DNA of 64,000 nt, from assembly GCA_036345935.2 (NCBI GenBank), contig JADWOT020000003.1:23268509-23332508 (forward strand). Reading direction: 5' to 3'. Positions 46,672-57,200 of this stretch are shown in pieces (positions within the stretch are counted from its first letter, which is position 1; every line of letters begins with the position of its first letter). The stretch is from Taenia hydatigena. Lineage: Eukaryota; Platyhelminthes; Cestoda; Cyclophyllidea; Taeniidae. The position numbers and the translations under genes were made by a program. The notes beneath the pieces are model-generated. The model was not told the origin of the DNA and made no database searches. It worked only from the letters and a program-made list of their open reading frames with translations.

Positions 46672-47829
46672 GGCCTACCAACATTTGATCTGCGGTTCAA
46701 CAAAAGGCTTTATTTGAATAGAGAAGGTCAAATAACTTGCAAATGTTCCATTTACTAGCCGAATTGTGCCCCAAAACTCATCGACTGATGTGCACAGTCA
46801 ATAACCAATTATGACCGGTTTCGATTTTAAGCATGTCGCAAGTTTTATTTTTATGATTGCATCTCTTAACCTCCATTTACATAAATAGCCTGTAAGCCTA
46901 CTTTATCGGACAAATCTAAGGCAAAAAATGCGTGAGCCATTCAAATCCCTGGTTTCCAAACATTGGCTTTTTCTTCTGTTGCAACCGTATCTGATAATGC
47001 TGTGCGGCTTCTGGGACATGAATCCTTATTTTGGATAGACATGCCTTATTCAATCGATAAGGAACCTTTCCTGTGTTGCTCACTACTTTCACATTTGTGG
47101 GTAATGAATGGTCAATTAAACTTAAACTTGTCAAAGGCATGATTTGTGCTTACTGTGGGGGCAGAGCTATAGAACTATTTTAGCGAATTCTTTGAAAACC
47201 AGGAGGTATGGTATCAGAACCAGCGTTTGTACAGCTCATGAAATTCTGTTAATGATTCTCTTTTGTGAAGACTTACCTGCTTTCTACTAAAGTGTAAAGG
47301 GGAGTCTTCAAAAATGCCTGACTCAGGTGGCATGGCGATTGCTATAGTCGCAAATTAAATGGTGCGCGGATGTTTCTGAAGTTCTTTTGCACGTCCTGTC
47401 AAAGGACTCATCTCTTCAGTGAAAGAATTAATAAAACGCAATTATCAAGAGGTCTAGGGCATATTCAAAGTAAGGTAGGGACCGTGAAAGTAAATTATAA
47501 ATGGCTCCATATAGACAGCTGCCTGATAGCGAATTGGTAACATGGTTATATGACGAATCGATGTCAAACACGGAAGAGTGTGATTGGGCGGAGTGCGCCA
47601 CTTGTGGGTTATCGTTTAGTTGTGAGCAGCACAGACACTGATATGTCACGGTCCAATTCTGAAAGGACATATTAATGTGTGTGAGGTACATCAAACATTT
47701 TAATAATCTCATCCACCTACCTAACTCAAAAGTATTGGTTTTAAAGCCGCACTGATTCTGATAAGAGAAAAAAAGTAGATGTCGCTTAGTATTTTAATGA
47801 TCCCTAGATCTCTATAATCTGATGTCACC
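46672..47829. other. No assigned gene
   Basis: Minus-strand frames at 46916-47140 and 47428-47712 (74 and 94 codons) have no motif that I recognise. Nothing else is seen. Confidence 0.4.
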
Positions 47830-48129
47830 TTGTTCAATTTTCTAAACAAGCTAAAGCGATTCAAGTCACCGACTCTTGCAATTTCCGCTAATGAAACCAT
47901 AGGTTATCATTGCAAGGTCAAGGCCAACCAGTATTCAGTCATAGCTTCCAGTTGGCTAGCGTATGCTTGCCATAGTCCAACGTCCATACTCGCACGTATA
48001 AGCATTTATGCCGTATATTTAGCAGAATGGGAACCTAATCACACAAGGTATTTAATATCCTTAGAGGATAATGTAAGCTTTGCTGTCGTTTTTGACGTTC
48101 TTAAATCTAGCATCTCATCTGTTTTCTGA
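47830..48129 (+). CDS. Possible divergent small-protein family copy, 99 aa
   Basis: A 99-codon plus-strand frame with no ATG at its beginning. A single cysteine in YHCKVKANQ sits where other copies have CxCRV, and EDNVSFAVV resembles the tail ADNYYFATL of the gene at 18854 and KVYAVV of the one at 44375. The similarity is weak and spread out. It could be a relic or chance. Confidence 0.25.
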   Translation: MFNFLNKLKRFKSPTLAISANETIGYHCKVKANQYSVIASSWLAYACHSPTSILARISIYAVYLAEWEPNHTRYLISLEDNVSFAVVFDVLKSSISSVF

Positions 48130-48938
48130 AATTAGCATTTATTCACTGCTATATTGTCTAAAAAAGGACATTTTACTAAAAGTAATAGCTAATTAAAAAG
48201 CAGCCTGCTATAAACATATGCCGGTGAAGGACAAGTTTAGGCTGATGCAAACCCTCCTGCTCTACATGTGTTCTTTTCTGCGCTGTGTTCTGCCTTACTG
48301 CATGACCTCATTTTCTGGCCAATCAGGTAAAAGCGCACAGCTTATGAGTAAGTCAGCACGCAACGGGATCTATAGTCGCGTCAATTTAATTCTCAAGTAT
48401 TTAGGATTCTACAAAGCAAATATTTTTATAAATTTCACCAAGTTAGCCACCAATAGCGATGTAATGAGCATTATAAATTATAAATGTTTTGTGAGAACCA
48501 GTACGAGAATAATTTAAAACAGCAAATTTCGCACTACTAATTCGTTAGTTCTCTTATTATCTTAGAAATGAAGTCTCTTGTATGAGGGAGTATAAAGTAG
48601 ACAGAAGAAGCCCATCCAAAAGAAATGTTTATTAACTAACACTAAAAAGTTAAATTTTTTGGCATGAGTTTGACCAATGCTGCCCGTTCAAAGCATACCT
48701 TTAATAATGGATATGGGCTGACGCCCCAATTTAAGTGAAAAACCTCATGCAATAACGTTCTTCAATGCAGTGCTCACGTGTCACCCCTTTGCTGGCCAAT
48801 CAGGAGGCAGTGAAAGAGCAGTTACCATCTCATACACACATACACACCCATAAATCAATAGGAGCCTTAAGGCCTGCTCACACGCATGCAAACAAAAGCA
48901 TTCTAAGTGTAAATTCTTGGCAGAAGAGCATCTGAGGA
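48130..48938. other. No recognisable gene
   Basis: A 99-codon frame at 48218-48517 has no recognisable motif. TTCTTGGCAG at 48913-48922 may be a splice acceptor just before the membrane-protein gene. Confidence 0.35.
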
Positions 48939-49247
48939 ATGCTGCTATTTGAAGGTGAACCGGCCCTATTCATCCTCTTTGCTCTCTTCATACTCTCCTT
49001 CCTCATCGGAGGATGTATGTGGGGTGCAGGGGAGGAGGAGAACAACCGCACAAAGCACATTGTGGGGATTGTTATATTTTTCTTTGGAGTTACCTGCTGT
49101 GTCCTCTTCTTTATCCTTTTTATCTATAAGAAGATTCGGCAAAGAAGAAAGGAAAAGAAAGATTTTGAAGAATTAATGAGAATGCAAAATGAATTTGCCG
49201 CAAATGAAGGATTTCAAGACGATGAGATGTCAGTACAACGCCAATAG
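48939..49247 (+). CDS. Small two-pass membrane protein
   Basis: A 102-residue protein from ATG 48939 to TAG. Two strong hydrophobic spans are evident, about residues 9-29 (rich in F, L and I, ending GGCMWG) and 41-63 (IVGIVIFFFGVTCC and following). They are joined by a short acidic loop with an N-R-T glycosylation-type site. The second span is followed by a very basic stretch, KKIRQRRKEKK, and an acidic, glutamine-rich tail. This lay-out (hairpin, positive-inside tail) is strongly non-random and argues for a real gene. No family is recognised. A possible splice acceptor lies just upstream, so the message may have an untranslated or further coding first exon. Where it acts is not shown beyond being membrane-bound. 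Confidence 0.65.
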   Translation: MLLFEGEPALFILFALFILSFLIGGCMWGAGEEENNRTKHIVGIVIFFFGVTCCVLFFILFIYKKIRQRRKEKKDFEELMRMQNEFAANEGFQDDEMSVQRQ

Positions 49248-51571
49248 AGGATCGAACAGCCTTTCCATGACACAAATGTACTCTATTGGTAAATTTGAGA
49301 GTTACTGCTTAAATGGTGTGTATATTTTGTCAAAAAGAGACTTAGTTTCTATGAAAATTATGGTAGTTTTATTCCCCTATTACAACCTTTTTTACTAAAA
49401 TTTTCACTTGAAGTGGTGCTTGTTTGCTTGCATGTCTTGAATTTGCAATTTTGCCAACTAAAAGTACCGTTATTTGTGACTCATTTACCTTCATGCTACT
49501 TAAAATAATATTACGGAGATGAAGACAGGGAGACAGTTAGGAATTAAGCTATCCTCATGATTGGTTGCGCCTTACATTTGGCTGGTGCATCCCTCGGTTG
49601 AGTGGTCAACCGACTGTCCAAAGTCACTTACCTTAAGGTATATGCGCAATAGCCCGCATTATGTGCTTGAGGCTAAAAGAATGAATGGTTTCGTGTCTCG
49701 CAATAAAATTGCACAGAAGTGGAGCATTGCTAGTGTAGGAGGGCCGGCCATCGCACTGATGCGAGAACGTCACTTTTAGCGTCGTTTTTTGAAACACTTT
49801 AGTATTCGGTAGCAGATGTCAATTGCACTTTCACAAGTCACGATTACCCTTCCAACTTTCGCTTTGAAATGATTTTTCTACCTTAATTGCCTTTGAATGA
49901 ACTGTTAGCTTTACTGGTGAAAAAGGGAAGCAATTTTTCATCGAAATAAGTGAAATTGAACACAGGCGACTCCTTTTTTCTGCATTTAAATTAAGTGTTT
50001 TAAATACATTGGTTATTTATTTACACGAGTTGAAAAATAGAGTGATTTACAAGAAGTTAAACATATTTTTCAATACATCTCGATATAATTGCGTCCAGTG
50101 AAGTGCAGGAAGTCATAAAAAGCCAAGCCAGCGTTTTTATAGACCATAAAGCATGGTAGAATGGTATGCTGTCGGTGCCATTGCTTTGGGTTCTGCCTTT
50201 GTCTTCTGGTAGTTCTGAAGCGGCAATGCAGAAAATCAGTGTCGAACGAACCTCATATGTGTTTTAAGCTCAATTGTCAAAAGTTGCAAAATTATACGGG
50301 AAACCCATGGAGTATTTACAAAAGGTGAGGCGACAGAATCAGCCAGAAGCCGTAATAACTATAAAGCTCGTGACTTCCATCTACAAGATCCGCCACTTTG
50401 TACTTTGCTTCATTCGCGTATGTTATGAAGTAGCTTTGTTTGGTAAAGGTTTTATGCAAATCAAATGATTGGCTGAATTATGATGAGAAAAGATCGTTTG
50501 TCAAGCAAAGAGCTACACACAAGTATGTGCCACATCATTGTAGGTGGCGTCTCGCCTCGCCTCTTGAAGCACGTGCATACTGTCTGCGAGGATGTATGTG
50601 GTGGGTCGAAGACTGAAATTTTCGTTATGAATAGCTCATTGAACATCCGACAGTCACGAAAGAGATCCGCCTACAGCTTGTAAAACAAGTCATAAATGTG
50701 AAACACATTTCGTTGAAATTCGTCTGCAAACAATCCTCTGCCCAGTCCTGCAACATAGCACTACATAACTAAGGCTGACACCTGAGGACATTTTTCTCTC
50801 CTTAAGGAGAGAGTAATTCGTTCTTGCACCAATACTTCTCACTTCCTTACATGTACTTATGCCTTCCGTCGGTATTCCTATCAAAAACAGCGTAAAATGT
50901 GGGATACGTGGTCGGACAGAGGCGAGGCCTTTTGCTAATGGTTGGTGTCAAAATATCAACAGTGAAAGCCAGTAAAAAGACAATTAAAGTGGGTGTCGCC
51001 GTCTGAATGCTAATTGGGGTCGAAAGCAGTTCTCAAATGCGTTTTGAAATTAGTTTTTAGAGGCGAGAATCGAATTATTTAGCCAAAATAGAAGTCTTGA
51101 AATTTGTTCATGTTTTAAATTATATTGCATAAGGGTTCAATAATTATTATTTCCTTACTGAAAGCTTTGTGCAAGGTAATAGAGTACTGTCAAATAAATT
51201 TAAATTTAAGGAACTCATTGCAGAGAACTTTTTCGAAAATCTGCAGAGAGGTTTATTTAAAAAGATAGGTCTTTACAGCTTTAAGCTTTTACATAGAAGG
51301 GTAAAGAACCATATGCAAATTTTGCACTAAGTTCTTGGCTCCCATCCAGGAACTCATCCGGTGGTTCCATTTGCATGTAACTTGCCGAAGAAAAGTTGTG
51401 CTTGATTCTTGTGACCATTTTTCTCCTACCAAACAGAAGACCTATGCCAAAGGAAACCTAAGTCTGTCCTCCAGCAAGTAGATTAACTTCGCAGACATAG
51501 TTTAAGAGATAATTTCGGAGTTGCCCCATAAGTATACTTGAAACTTAGTTATCTTGAATTGAGATAGAGGT
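49248..51571. other. No assigned gene
   Basis: Frames of 60-72 codons on both strands (49561-49779 +, 50274-50683 +, 50461-50884 -). The plus frame at 50480-50683 is hydrophilic and could be an exon, but there is no motif and the opposite strand is equally open. Confidence 0.35.
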
Positions 51572-51820
51572 TTAATGGAGCTGCGAAACGCGAAATGGTT
51601 CTTGTAGACTTTGATGGTTGTAGACCGCTTCATCGTTATTGATAAAGCACGCAAATGTGCTCGAAAACATCCTCCGCTCTCCATTGTTGAAGGCGTTCGG
51701 TGACTTGACAGAGTAATTTGCTGCTAAATTGACAAGGAGACCTTCTGCACAACCATCAACGGATCCGCGAGTGAGAGCATAAAAGAGTAATAGAAAACGA
51801 GGCGAACGGAGTCTGATTTT
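51572..51820 (-). CDS. Candidate last exon of an unidentified minus-strand gene
   Basis: Minus-strand frame open for about 82 codons, ending in TAA at 51572-51574. The part SVDGCAEGLLVNLAANYSVKSP and the following NNGERRMFSSTFACFINND has a coding-like composition. There is no initiating ATG. It may belong with the exon candidates at 52573-52770 and 53649-53780, but I could not join the reading phases. No domain is recognised. Confidence 0.25.
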   Translation of the reverse strand, partial: KIRLRSPRFLLLFYALTRGSVDGCAEGLLVNLAANYSVKSPNAFNNGERRMFSSTFACFINNDEAVYNHQSLQEPFRVSQLH

Positions 51821-52572
51821 CTAAGATTTCTAGAGTTATGCACTGGTTTTGTTGTGCTCGCTTTTTGACATCGTTACCTTGTAGCTTTCAGGGCTTTTAA
51901 ATAGACCATAACCGATCTGGGAACGATTTTACTAAAAGTATAATTTTTGAAATAAGTCCCAAAGTGCGATGCTTAAGAGGGGAAGGTGGCACGACGCGAG
52001 CTTGAAGGCTCGTAAACTTTAGAGCTTCACATACGCACATATTTTCGCATGGCAAATCACGGAGTATAAGTTAGGGGCAAGTCATTTGACAGTTACTTGA
52101 AACTCAACAAATTAAGCGGATTGCAAATCAGAATCCTGGTGCTCCTGAAAATCGAGTAAAGTACTTAGCATTGAATTTACTCAAGTAGATGGTTCTCCAT
52201 ACTCATATACTACTAATAATAACCTCCACCCTATTGGTAAATATACAAAATCTTTATGCTGCGAAATCTCCACTTAAACATCACGAGTCAACAAGTTAAA
52301 TTAATCTACTGCCATTTTGATTAAACGGTCGCTATGGTGACAAATGCTGTGCCTCACACCCATTGGGTTAAAGCGCTTGTCCTACTCCCGATAAATCAGT
52401 GGATAATTCAACGTGAAATCCGCTTTGTCACTAAGGCAAATCTAGTCCTGGGAACATGTCAAAGGTGTGACTTAGTAGGGATGATCAGATTTCACAGGTC
52501 GAGGTAATGAGAGAAGCACTGAGGCAACTGTCAGTGCAATGAGCTGGCGATAGATAAAATTCTGCACCTCAC

Positions 52573-52770
52573 CTGGACATCGCTACATTCTTTAAGTAGT
52601 ACAGTGCAACTAGTAGGTGCCACATCGGGGAAGCTGGATCTCCTTCGCTTTCATCGCTTGTATTGAGATCCGCGTTGGATGAAAGTAACGCTATTTGACT
52701 AGCTGCTCTGTACTTGGGGTTCCGGGAAGCGCAGTGGGAAAATTTGACTTCACCTGGCACGACAACATAG
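52573..52770 (-). CDS. Candidate internal exon, unidentified gene
   Basis: Minus-strand exon candidate of 198 bases bounded by ACTTTTTAG before it and TCCAG/GTGAGG after it, a strong donor. The translation includes VVVPGEVKFSHCASRNPKY and an acidic stretch NTSDESEGDPASP, then a hydrophobic MWHLLVALYYL. No domain is recognised. Its phase does not join directly to the exon candidate at 53649, so other exons or other boundaries are likely. Confidence 0.35.
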
Positions 52771-53648
52771 CTAAAAAGTTGATAGTATATATTTAATGTT
52801 TTGTGAGTTTGCAAGAAAAACAGAGCACGATTCCAGCTTATTTTTGGCACACTACAAAGAAGTCACGGCAAATTGGAGACGCGCTTCAAAATGTAAGGTA
52901 TAAGCATTGGACAGTGAGTCAAACCACCGGTACTAGCTGTTCTATAGTGCTCTCTACTGTTTCCCTCTTACTTTGAAGCTTCTCCCCGAGGAAGAAGCAC
53001 CAAATTAAACAAACAGATGCATTCCGTTTAAGCACGTTGGATTTACGAGGTGAGCTACGAAAGCATTGCATTAAAACAGTGAAGCATTTGGAGAGGGAGT
53101 TAAAGTACTTGGTTCTTAAAGTTGCACCTTGTTGAGACAGAGCTTCTCCTTAATTATGAGAAACTCAGTGCTATCACTGATGTCCAACGTGAACAATGGC
53201 ATTAACCAGTCCACACCTACACCAACTTCGAATGGGAAGTTATGGGAGCTATTAGGCAAGGTGACGCTCTTGGCTCACTTCAAATTAATTATACGGCCGC
53301 AACATTTAAAAAGTAGGAAGGGATTGTATGCAGTCCACGTAGCTAGCCGGCTAATTGATCGACGGACAAAGTGGTAAGGTGAAACGACTGCTACGTTTGT
53401 GTGCTTTTCGTTGCAACGTTTGTTAATCGGAAGGTCACGTAGGAATATACACCACATTCCTCCAAGGCACACCACCTCATCCTCGGACGTTCTTGCTTGC
53501 TTTGCGAGTATGGGTTTGGCGAACCGAAGACGGAGTCATTCACACTTAATTGCTCACTGAAGGGCAAAGAATCACAACTGCAATTATTCTGTCCGATAAG
53601 ACATAGCTCGAAAGCGTGGAAGAAGAACCTGTAAGTGAACAAGCATAC

Positions 53649-53780
53649 CCAACCAGTAAGTTTAAAGCCAGATTTTTGGTCGTCATTGGTCGATCTAATG
53701 CGGTGAATCTCATCCATGGAGGATTCTGCATCTGAGGATGGGTGGAAAGACATGGCCTCATCCACGCTCTCTCCGTCACT
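53649..53780 (-). CDS. Candidate exon, unidentified gene
   Basis: Minus-strand candidate of 132 bases (44 codons) between an AACATTAG acceptor and a GGTTGG/GTATGC donor. The translation is acidic and serine-rich: SDGESVDEAMSFHPSSDAES, then MDEIHRIRSTND. That composition suggests a disordered coding exon. No family is recognised. It lies just downstream of the XPF stop on the same strand, so the gene would be a neighbour in the same direction. Confidence 0.35.
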
Positions 53781-53960
53781 CTAATGTTCTTCCATGGGTT
53801 TATCGCATTTTCTTTGCTTTTTTGAAGTCGCATGACGCATGCAAGTAAATAACACGGATTAGTTATCTACTTACCTGGCTTACCGGCACAAAATCGTCCC
53901 ATAAAATGACTGGTTGTGTTAAAGTTGATGAAATAGACGCTGCGTGCTTCCGGTCTGAAA

Positions 53961-54236
53961 ATGGCCACGTTCTTTAGGTTTCAATTCACAATTTTATTTA
54001 GCTGGAAGACTGATAGTACAATCACTGTCACATTAGACCCATCAAGCATCAGACCTGTTACGGTCGCCTTTTCTCAGAGACCACATTTGCCTGAGGGGTT
54101 AATAATACAAACCAATGCTTCATATTTATTTGGACAAAATTATGCCCTTACACTTTGGTTGGTAAAAAACTGCAAAGCGTTACGGTTTTCTGCCAAGATC
54201 CCCCATAAAATAAACTTATGTACGGACAGCGACTAG
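53961..54236 (+). CDS. Candidate small gene, 91 aa
   Basis: Plus-strand frame of 91 codons with a favourable start (AAAATGGCC) and stop TAG at 54234-54236. The stop lies only nine bases from the stop codon of XPF on the opposite strand, so the two would converge. The translation alternates hydrophobic and polar residues (for example STITVTLDPSSIRPVTVAF and LWLVKNCKALRFSAKIP), suggesting beta structure. There is no signal peptide, and no family is recognised. It would lie antisense to any XPF 3' untranslated region. It could also be chance. Confidence 0.35.
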   Translation: MATFFRFQFTILFSWKTDSTITVTLDPSSIRPVTVAFSQRPHLPEGLIIQTNASYLFGQNYALTLWLVKNCKALRFSAKIPHKINLCTDSD

Positions 54237-54245
54237 CCGAATCGG

Positions 54246-57200
54246 TTACTTTCGTTTGACACGAGTCTTGACACGGGCGGCAAGATCAAAACGAGGCCGT
54301 TTGCCCTCCGAGGTGGCAGCTATCAACTCCGTGGCTGTGTCAGCAGAGGACGGTGGCGGCGGTGTCCACTTGGAGTGTAGAAAGTTGTACAGCTTCTGAG
54401 CACACTCACTTAAATCCAGAAACAATAATGATAGCTTCTTACTTAGCATAGTTACAAAAGTTTTTAAGATCAAACAGAGACATTTAGAGTGCATAAGAAG
54501 CATATTGCAAACAAACCTGTTTTCGAGAATGTCAGTGAGGCGATCGAGACTAAAACCAGTAAGATCGGCAATAGTGTCCACACGCGCCATCACGCGTTGG
54601 TAGTTACGCCAGTTAATACCGGGTAGTCGCAAGAGCATTTCCACAGCCTCTGCGTTCTCCTCACCCAATCCATCACTGTCCTTAAAAGTATGAATAGTTG
54701 ACAACTGCGGTTACCGAATACCTATAAGTAGCAAGTATTTTATAGGAAATCATTGCCCATTTAAGACGCAATTTATTTCAAGTCGATGGAGAAAAAGCGC
54801 ATTTATTACGCAAGATAACAAGAAGTTTAAATTAGTTTCATGCACCATGAGAGAAAGAGGATTCACAACACTAGCAAAAACAGTCAGCACTTTTGCTACC
54901 AAAATTAGGTGTCAAAGTATTTCAATGGGTTTTCACTAACAAAGCCTATAGGAGTTAACTCCATTTCAAATGGAATGCAACATTCTGGTCACTGACCGAA
55001 AATATGGAAAATCGCCCCATGACCCGATTCCTTAATCTAGAACGCTGCATAAAGGTATGTAGAGATTTCACAGATCACAAGTTTGACAGTGCCTTAAAAT
55101 CGATAAAAAAAGGACGTCCTCTCACTTGAGGCAGCTTCTCTAGGGTGGGTTCTGCTCGCCCCACTTTTAGTTCCGCAAACAACTCCGCTGTGCAGTACGG
55201 TGTAACACTCCAAAGCACTCGCAGGTGTGGAAAGTGGAGGAGAAGGAGGACTAGACGCGGCAGCAAGTGATGTGGGTCTAAATCTGTTCTTCCGTCAGCC
55301 GCCACTACAGCATTTCGTCCCGTGAATAGAGCAAAAGACGCAGTCGTAGAAGGGAACGCAGCGTTTGGGAACCGCGGTGCCTTGTAAGTCACACCTGAAG
55401 AATCATAGTGCTTGGAATCAGATATAGCTACTGCAACGAGCGATAAATTCCGTCTAGTTACACTGAATGGGCACAATTTGATCAACAAAGTTGACAGAAA
55501 TAATCACGCACCGCTGGCAGGCATCGAGAATTCAATGAGTAGAATCGGATTTAGATAGTGTCTGGACATTGCAGTGCATTGTTGAAACAGACGACCTGAG
55601 TTCAAAGAACCAATCAAATCACTGACTGATTTCCGCTCCACGCAAATGTGCGGTGCCAGAATATAATCCCCGACTGTTAAGGTTATGGGATTCACCTTAA
55701 TAGAGGCAGGTTTGTTATTAAAACAGGTACAGGAATGCATTTATTCTAAGTATACTTGAGCGCACCAAATATGATAACATAAACCTTGGTATTAGCGCCC
55801 TGGTCTCTAAGGGCGCCTAATAATAAATTCCTTTCCAGTTTGTTGTATCATATAAAAGCATGTTTTGGGTAAGCTACAATTCCGAATTCAATGGCCAGAT
55901 AATAAGAGGATAGGAAGAAGAGATATGCTGCGAATGGCCGAAAGGAAGCTGTCGAAAGCACGTTGGGTTTTCGCAAGTGTCGCAATTTTGACCAACCATA
56001 AGGAGAGACCAAATTTTGATGAAACGAAAATATGTCTAAAGAAGACTTAAAGCACATACCCGAAAAATCAGAAATAAGGACTTGACACCTTCATGGACAA
56101 TACGGGAGATTTAACTTATCTCTCTTGTTGATGAGGTAAAATAAGCAAACGACATTAAGCATTTAAGTAGTCGGTTGCTTTGGAATTCTCAGGCTTAAAC
56201 CACTCACCCGCAAACCTTTTCGATGCAGAAGAGCTGGTAGCTGGCTTCGAAATTCACGGACATCCACAAAAACGGTTGACGTTGGAACAGACTCCGAAGA
56301 ATTTTCAGACTCAGCACCAAAAGCAGGAACAGATATGGACGGTTCCGCTTTCTTCACCACGGCGGAGGCACGCAGAGTGATTAAGCTTTCAAAGGCCTCT
56401 TTCTCCTGAAGCGGTAGGCCCGTTATCAGCCGTGGATTAAATTACTAACCCAGACTTGAATGATATGTCAGTCACCAAAACCCCAGGAGAAAATCAAACA
56501 GCACAATCTAGACCTTTTGATGTTCTGGCAGTGGCAGCAAATGTCCCTAATTTTTGGTCGAGCTGTCACCTAGGAACTAAAAAAACTTTCCTAACAGACC
56601 AAGAACAAAAAACGTCTGATTAGTTGTCTTAAACTCAAGTAACCCGTTGAAACACATTATTTTACAGGAGTAGTAGTAACTGGATGGGCAAAAAGATTCG
56701 TCACATATTTTATGCACTAAGCTAAGAAAACTGGGATGTCACGTATATGTGACACAGATCACGACCATATTGGTTTGAGCTCATTTCTCCTTCTCTCCCT
56801 CACTACAGTAAAACGAAAACCAAAATTCCATAAAATTAATTAGGCTTACCCGTCTAAGCCGTGTGAGATATCGTTGCTCCTCTATAGAATCCTTATACAC
56901 CATGAAATAGACACTGACAGGATGCGGATTTAGGCCTTCACAAGTTCGACGTCTGGCTTCCTTAGCAGCATAGACCTCCACTTCCCGAATCCATGACACG
57001 CAAGGCTCGAAGAAAATTACGTAAAGCGGTCGTAGACGCGCCAACACTGCTCCCAGCCGTCCAGCAGGTCCATCTAGACTTCGATTGTCTGTCGACGTCA
57101 TTGATCCTTCCTCCCCACATCCTGGTGGCGGAACACGAAGAATTACTTGAAGTTCCCTTCCTTCCGAGGTAGTAAAGGCAACTGCAGAGCAACCGGACGG

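Noticed and set aside
52573..52770. An ankyrin repeat in the exon candidate (NADLNTSDES...)
   Set aside because: Only the ADLN-like turn fits; the helices and the TPLH-type motif are absent.
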